The translations under genes and the position numbers were made by a program. The notes under the pieces are model-generated. The model worked only from the letters and a program-made list of their open reading frames with translations. It made no database searches and was not told where the DNA came from. Of a stretch of DNA of 64,000 bases, positions 59,003-64,000 are shown piece after piece; position 1 is the stretch's first letter, and each line of letters begins with the position of its first letter. Source of the DNA: Castanea sativa (Eukaryota > Streptophyta > Magnoliopsida > Fagales > Fagaceae). The stretch covers positions 14,466,945-14,530,944 of the forward strand of contig NC_134015.1 in the NCBI RefSeq assembly GCF_040712315.1. The letters run 5' to 3'.

Positions 59003-60677
59003 TCTATACTACTATTTAAGCAGCTTCCCTTGTTTGGACTGAATTTTCTTTTGTTCTAAAATACTCCTACAACCTACGTTTAAGTAGGGACAAAACTTGG
59101 TAAAAATACTTTCAATAACTCCCACGTAAAACACTATCTACAAAATAGGACCCTATCTATAAAATTGGACCACACTCTCAAAATACTCACGTTGGTTTTC
59201 AAACTCAAATTGATTCTTCTTTAGTTCTTCAATTCTCTCAATTCTGTGTTAATCATCTTTTCACCATTATCATCTTTTTTCTATTTTCTTTGCTTAAATT
59301 TGCTCTTGCATAACGGTATGTGTATGTCAATGTACATTGGTCTTTTCTATTTTGGTTCTCTAATTCATAAATAACTTCTTATATTTTAGAAACAAATCAT
59401 ATATTTGTATAAAATAGCCCTTCTATTTCAACCTCACATTTCATTTCTTTCATGTATTTCTTCAAGGAACATGCTGACTGGAAAACGAATGGCATTAGTG
59501 CTAGAGAGAGTGACGATTTCGTTGATGGGCTCTTGGCAATAATTGTCAATGACGGACTGCGTTCTGCAAGCAAAGATGAAGCAAAACATTGTTTGTAATC
59601 AGGTTTCCCAAATGGGTATACAACTTTGCATTGACATCCTTTTGACTCTCTCTCTCTACTGCTCTTTTGGTTTGATGATGTGTATAGAAATTAGAGGTAG
59701 ATTGTGGCTAATATGAACTTTGTGCAGGAATCAGATGTAAGATTGCCCATTGTGATTGGTCAAATGATAGGCCGAAACAAGGTCACTTGCAAGAATTAGC
59801 TCAGTAAATGAGGTATTTATTTATCTAAACTTCATGGAACATGTGGCTTTTCAAGATTTTCGTATGCTCTATCCTCCAACTCACACTTTTTCAAACTCTA
59901 CTTCAAATATATTTTGTTTGTATAGGTATACCTTTTTTTTTTTTTATTACAATATTATGGTAGAATTTGGTTTATATTTGACTTTCTTATTTTCTTATCA
60001 TTATTCTTTCCATATCATTATCTTTTCTTTTCTTTTCTTTTTTAATTTTTTCTTTTCTTTATTTGTTGAGTTTGATGAGTGTTTAATATTTTCTCTAATT
60101 AATGAGTCTTTTTTAAAGAGTTGGAATGATATATATTTTTGTCTTTTTTTTTCTTCTTTTTTTTTGTCTATTTTTCTACTAACCACACGTTTGAATTTTT
60201 ACATTGTATTAAGAAAAAAAAAAACTCTCACGTTTTCTTACATTCATGTTGTTTTGTTAAAAATTCAAAGATGAGTTATATTTGAACTCAAATTGCTTTT
60301 TTAAAACTCGAATTGATATTTAAAAGAAAATTTTAGTTGAACTTTGACTTAGAGTTTAGATTTTTTTTATTTTTAAAAAAAAAAACCTTATTTTTTTAAC
60401 GTGATTTAGAGTCTGAAAGTAAAAAAAAAATAAATAAATAAATTCTTTTAACTCCCATGTAAAATTGTACTTACAAAAATGGTGCAAAACTTTTGATCCA
60501 ATTGATTTTTGTCCCTTTTTTTTTCTCAATTTGCTTTTTTAAAACTCAACATGTAAGTTGATTGTAGGACGTGTTACGTTAGAGCTGGTGCTACTATTAA
60601 TAACTAGCCATTGGGCACGCGTTGAAGTCCATGCTCAGAAGCTTTTCTATTTCTTGAGTAAGAGTTAATTTAGAGTA
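59003..60677. other. Possible Helitron interior or intergenic DNA
   Basis: TCTATACTACTATTTAAGC at 59003, just after an A/T, resembles a Helitron 5' end. 'aactagccattgggcacgcg' at 60603 could be a terminus in either direction. I could not pair them confidently. Segments near 59466-59600 and 59730-59815 are less AT-rich and might be captured gene scraps, but I do not recognise them. The 146-codon frame at 59834-60274 is low-complexity. Confidence 0.35.
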
Positions 60678-60833
60678 TTTATTATAATTTTGAATTACTA
60701 TATTTTTCAATCACAAAAAAAAAAAAAAAAAACTAGAGGTGTGATGAAAAAATTATTTCACCACATAATACTCATCACACCCCTATGTTTTTTTTTTTAT
60801 TGAAAAATGTAGTAATCCCAAATTAATAATAAA
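60678..60833. mobile_element. Foldback MITE
   Basis: The arms 'tttattataattttgaattactatatttttcaat' (split here: ttattataattttgaatta, then ctatatttttcaat) and the right arm 'attgaaaaatgtagtaat' plus 'cccaaattaataataaa' are inverted copies of about 35 bp. An inner pair, 'aggtgtgatga' and 'tcatcacaccc', extends the foldback. The A and T runs between the arms also pair. Confidence 0.7.
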
Positions 60834-60862
60834 CTAGCGTTTAACCCGCACAATGCGCGGGA
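60834..60862 (-). mobile_element. Helitron-like 3' terminus
   Basis: The minus strand reads CCCGCGCATTGTGCGGG (hairpin), a 7-base spacer, then CTAG followed by T. A GC-rich hairpin shortly before CTRR-T, with insertion at a T, is the Helitron 3' signature. The element body would extend to higher coordinates; its 5' TC end was not found. Confidence 0.5.
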
Positions 60863-63800
60863 TCATTTTATGAATTAGAAAACAATCAACTTAATATATT
60901 ATACTTAATGTGATGGTAAAATATAGAAGGGGGTGGATGGTTAGTTGTTTAGATAATGATGCTAATGAGACTTTTTTCATTGCCATTAGCGTTGAAGTAC
61001 TTAAAGATACGCTCATAGGTACCTTTTGCATTTAATAAAATTCTTATTTTTTTCAATAGAGGCTCACCAAAATAGGAAGTGACACAATTTTTGATTCAGA
61101 GCCTTTTACAAAGCAACAATTTGGTATAAAAATGTGCAATATATATGCACTGCCAAGGAAGCTAAAAACGCAATATATATACACACTACCATAAGTGCAA
61201 AGCAAGCTAACTATGCAAGATTAATTTTTTGAGCATGGTTTTAGGATGCACAGATCCTGCCGTCCAAATAATCTCTGCCACAACAATGATCTTGGTTATC
61301 AGCTACGGCTATTGAATCCATTCCGCATTCTCCAAATACTATATAAAATTGGAGAAAGGTAATATCTGAGTTCAAAATCCCAATTCTAAGAAAATCACAT
61401 ATGAAACAAAAATGAACTCAATTCAAAACAGAACAAACAATGAAACAATAAAATAAAAACTGAACTTTGAGGCTCTGTTTAATTTAAACCAATTTCAATT
61501 TGAATTTTAATCCATATCAATCAAAGAAAATTGAAATATGAAAAAGACCAAATCTATAAACGTAGTCGATGCAATTCCTTGTCATATAATGCCTTTCAAA
61601 TCAACTTTCTTGTAGCTTCATGCAGATCTGAAACACACAGAACTAAAATAGCCTTAATTTTGATGGGTCAAATAATTTGGTTAAGAATTAGAACACAATC
61701 ACTTCTTTAACAAATAAGGGCAAAAGATCACATCACTGTGAATAAAGTATTATTCTTCTAAATTTGTGAATTAATTAATTGGTGGCATGCATGTTATGAC
61801 ATAGGCAAATAGTTCCCATGATTTAGAATTCTTAAGCAAATCTAATATCCCCAAAAAGCATATATTAATCTCCAAAAGACATAAGCATAGCATTTACCAG
61901 GTTGGATAACTAAATTAATAGACAAAAATTTTCCCAAAGCCAAAGCTTATCTACCCAAAAAAAAAACAGTGAAACGTAGATGGAAACACAAAATAACAGA
62001 AACACAATAAATAGAAAAACACATTCATGAAGGGTAAGGCCACAACCACCATCACTACCAACAACAACCCATTACCTTAAATTCACACAACCAAATCCAC
62101 AAACGCATTTCAGACAAAAATCATCAGCTACATATTCACACCATCACTCCCCCAAAACACAAAATAATCCACCAAATAACAACCTGATTTCTAGAAACTG
62201 AAATAGAAACAAACCTAGATGCACAAATGAATAAGTAACACTAACAAATTATATATACTTGCACTGAGGTTTCTAATGCTTGGCAACCTCCACATACTAT
62301 GCCATTAATAAACTTTCTTTTTTCTCTATTTTACAAACACAAAACCAAATACTTTGGTTACATCCATTATCTCTAACTTTCTTTTAGCATTTACTTCATC
62401 TATAGTTCGCATAGATATCTCAACCATGTTGCCACAATCCATTAAAAAAACATCATTAATCATGTAAAATTTTAATGAAGTAAATATATTACCTTGTAGA
62501 GAGGTACATAATAGTCGCATATCTAACTTTATAAGATCTATACATTGCTACAAATTCTGCAATTTTAAAGCACAATCTATATTAGTAGGAAATTATATGA
62601 ATTTAAACTGAATTAACCAATTTTTTTAGAGAGAAAAAGAGAGAGGGAACATGTGATACTAATGAATCTTCCAAGTACTTAATGGGACCATATTAGTTGC
62701 TATCATCCAGGTTCTTGACACTTATAACTGCAGAATCAATCAAGACTTTTGGTTGTTACATTTTTAAGAAGTGTAAGTGTTTGTTTGTAGATTCCAACCA
62801 CTGTTGCAAGAGTACTCTTAACTGAAAAATTAGGAAAACAACTTTTATTGGTAAATATGGAAAAGGATAAAATTTCTAAGGCAATAATTTACATCATCAA
62901 TTAATTGTTAATGAAATCACGATATGTGCTTCAGTTGCTTCCTTTTAGGCCTGTCATTCTTGTTTCAGGTTTCTCCCAAATCCAAATTTTCTATATCCTT
63001 ATTTTTCAACTCTTTTCAATTCTAACATTTATGAAATCACCCAACAGGAAAAACTCAAAGATTTGTGTAAAATCAAGTCTTAATAGTCACAAATTTACAA
63101 TCAATACTGTGGCATCCAAATAAAACCCATGATGATAAAACTTCAATTGTTCATTACATACTAAAAACATTTTAAAAAAATCAAAACAACATTGTAGCGT
63201 TAGAAGTCCTAACTGCTAACTTGAAGTAAAAGAAGAAGACGGTTTCCATCAATTCTGTTTTCTCTAATTGACATTGGTAAAATAGAGAATTTGAGTACTT
63301 GAATCAGTAGACAACTTCCACAGTAAAATAATATAATTTAAATATAAATCCTGAGCTATTTAATATAATATATAAAGCCATAGTCAGTTTGTTTAGCAAA
63401 TACCACTTTCTACCATGAGTAATAAAAAGTTTAGCATAGTGCATTCTCATCATTCCTTCTAATAATTAATATATATGCTTTTTCGAAAATGAAGGAAAGC
63501 CAATGAAAGAAAAGATTCCCCTCATTTTCTTTCATTCCAAGAACTTACAGGTGGTTCTTAAGGAGGGAAATTCTTCTAATTCTCGGCCTGAAAGATTTGC
63601 TTTAGATGTTTCTAGTGCCTGCCTTTGGATTTGCTTGAAACAAAGGTGGGCTGGCAACACTAACTCTACTTTCACCACTTCTATCTCCTTCTTCTTCATG
63701 GAAACTGGATATCACTGAAAACAGTGGCTTTTGTGAGAAATATACAATTTTAAGAAAACCCCAACACGATCGAAATTAATTAAGAAAACCACAACAGATT

Positions 63801-64000
63801 CCAAATTAATTAAGAGAATGCAACACTTTGTACAGAAACCTCGACACAGTCCATTACAGAAACAAAAAAACCAATAATTAAAGATGTATAACATAACCAA
63901 AAAGAAAAACTAAAATAAAATTTTGAAAGAAAGCTTATTTGATCCAAAAGATATCTTTAAGATTTTCTATTTTGAACACTTTAGGGTGAATCTTTTTTAG
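60863..64000. other. AT-rich right end, no supported gene
   Basis: Short chance frames only (62326-62520, 62905-63123, 63503-63718, 63712-63900). A weak tandem pattern, 'aattaattaagaaaaccacaaca', recurs two to three times at about 63730-63825. Part may be the body of the Helitron whose 3' end is at 60834. Confidence 0.45.

Noticed and set aside
59834..60274. 146-codon phenylalanine-rich frame
   Set aside because: Low-complexity T-rich DNA; frame openness is expected from base composition.
1..64000. CRISPR arrays, rRNA genes, intact tRNA genes, operons
   Set aside because: None seen; the regular arrays (31 bp, 55 bp, 120 bp) have no spacer structure and the window is plant nuclear DNA.

Overview
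This is nuclear DNA of a flowering plant. Host genes are intron-split with GT/AG borders, intergenic DNA is AT-rich, and it is packed with plant transposon families (PIF/Harbinger, hAT, Mutator-like, LINE, Ty3 LTR elements, tRNA-derived SINEs). The gene and repeat style suggests a woody eudicot, perhaps Fagales; that is an impression, not a proof.

Four host genes look intact. (1) 10553-11488 (+): single-exon DRT102-type protein, an RpiB-like sugar-phosphate isomerase fold fused to a cupin. (2) 32584-24789 (-): complete 14-exon zeta-carotene desaturase (583 aa), a plastid carotenoid enzyme. (3) 47817-44427 (-): two-exon, 1033-aa LRR receptor kinase of subfamily XII (FLS2/EFR/Xa21 type) with a non-RD kinase. 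(4) 57905-58389 (+): two-exon, 61-aa secreted peptide precursor that carries the dibasic site and YISY motif of RALF peptides but has no cysteine. This is the most novel item in the window.

Layout: 1-6.1 kb holds repeats: a Tourist-like MITE, a decayed LINE split by a Mutator-like MITE, an hAT MITE and a SINE. 6152-10411 is an apparently complete PIF/Harbinger transposon with an intact transposase, ending 141 bp before the DRT102 start codon. 10.7-21.4 kb is a tandem segmental duplication whose breakpoints lie inside the DRT102 coding sequence; the second copy keeps only a coding scrap (16943-17166). 24.8-32.6 kb is ZDS. 33.6-37.7 kb is a broken Tat-type Ty3 retrotransposon. 37.7-39.9 kb has an unclassified repeat, a 55-bp tandem array and two more MITEs. 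41885-43887 is a 2.0-kb non-autonomous LTR element whose empty site survives in a neighbouring duplicate. 44.4-47.8 kb is the receptor kinase. 48.5-52.6 kb has an LTR remnant, SINEs and a 1.1-kb hAT element with a SINE nested in it. 57.8-58.4 kb is the RALF-like gene. 59-61 kb carries Helitron-like termini and a foldback element; the rest of the right end shows no gene.

The genes form no operon or cluster; they are independent plant loci. The receptor kinase and the RALF-like peptide both belong to families with roles in cell-surface signalling, but nothing here shows they work together. All exon borders come from reading frames and splice consensus, without transcript data.
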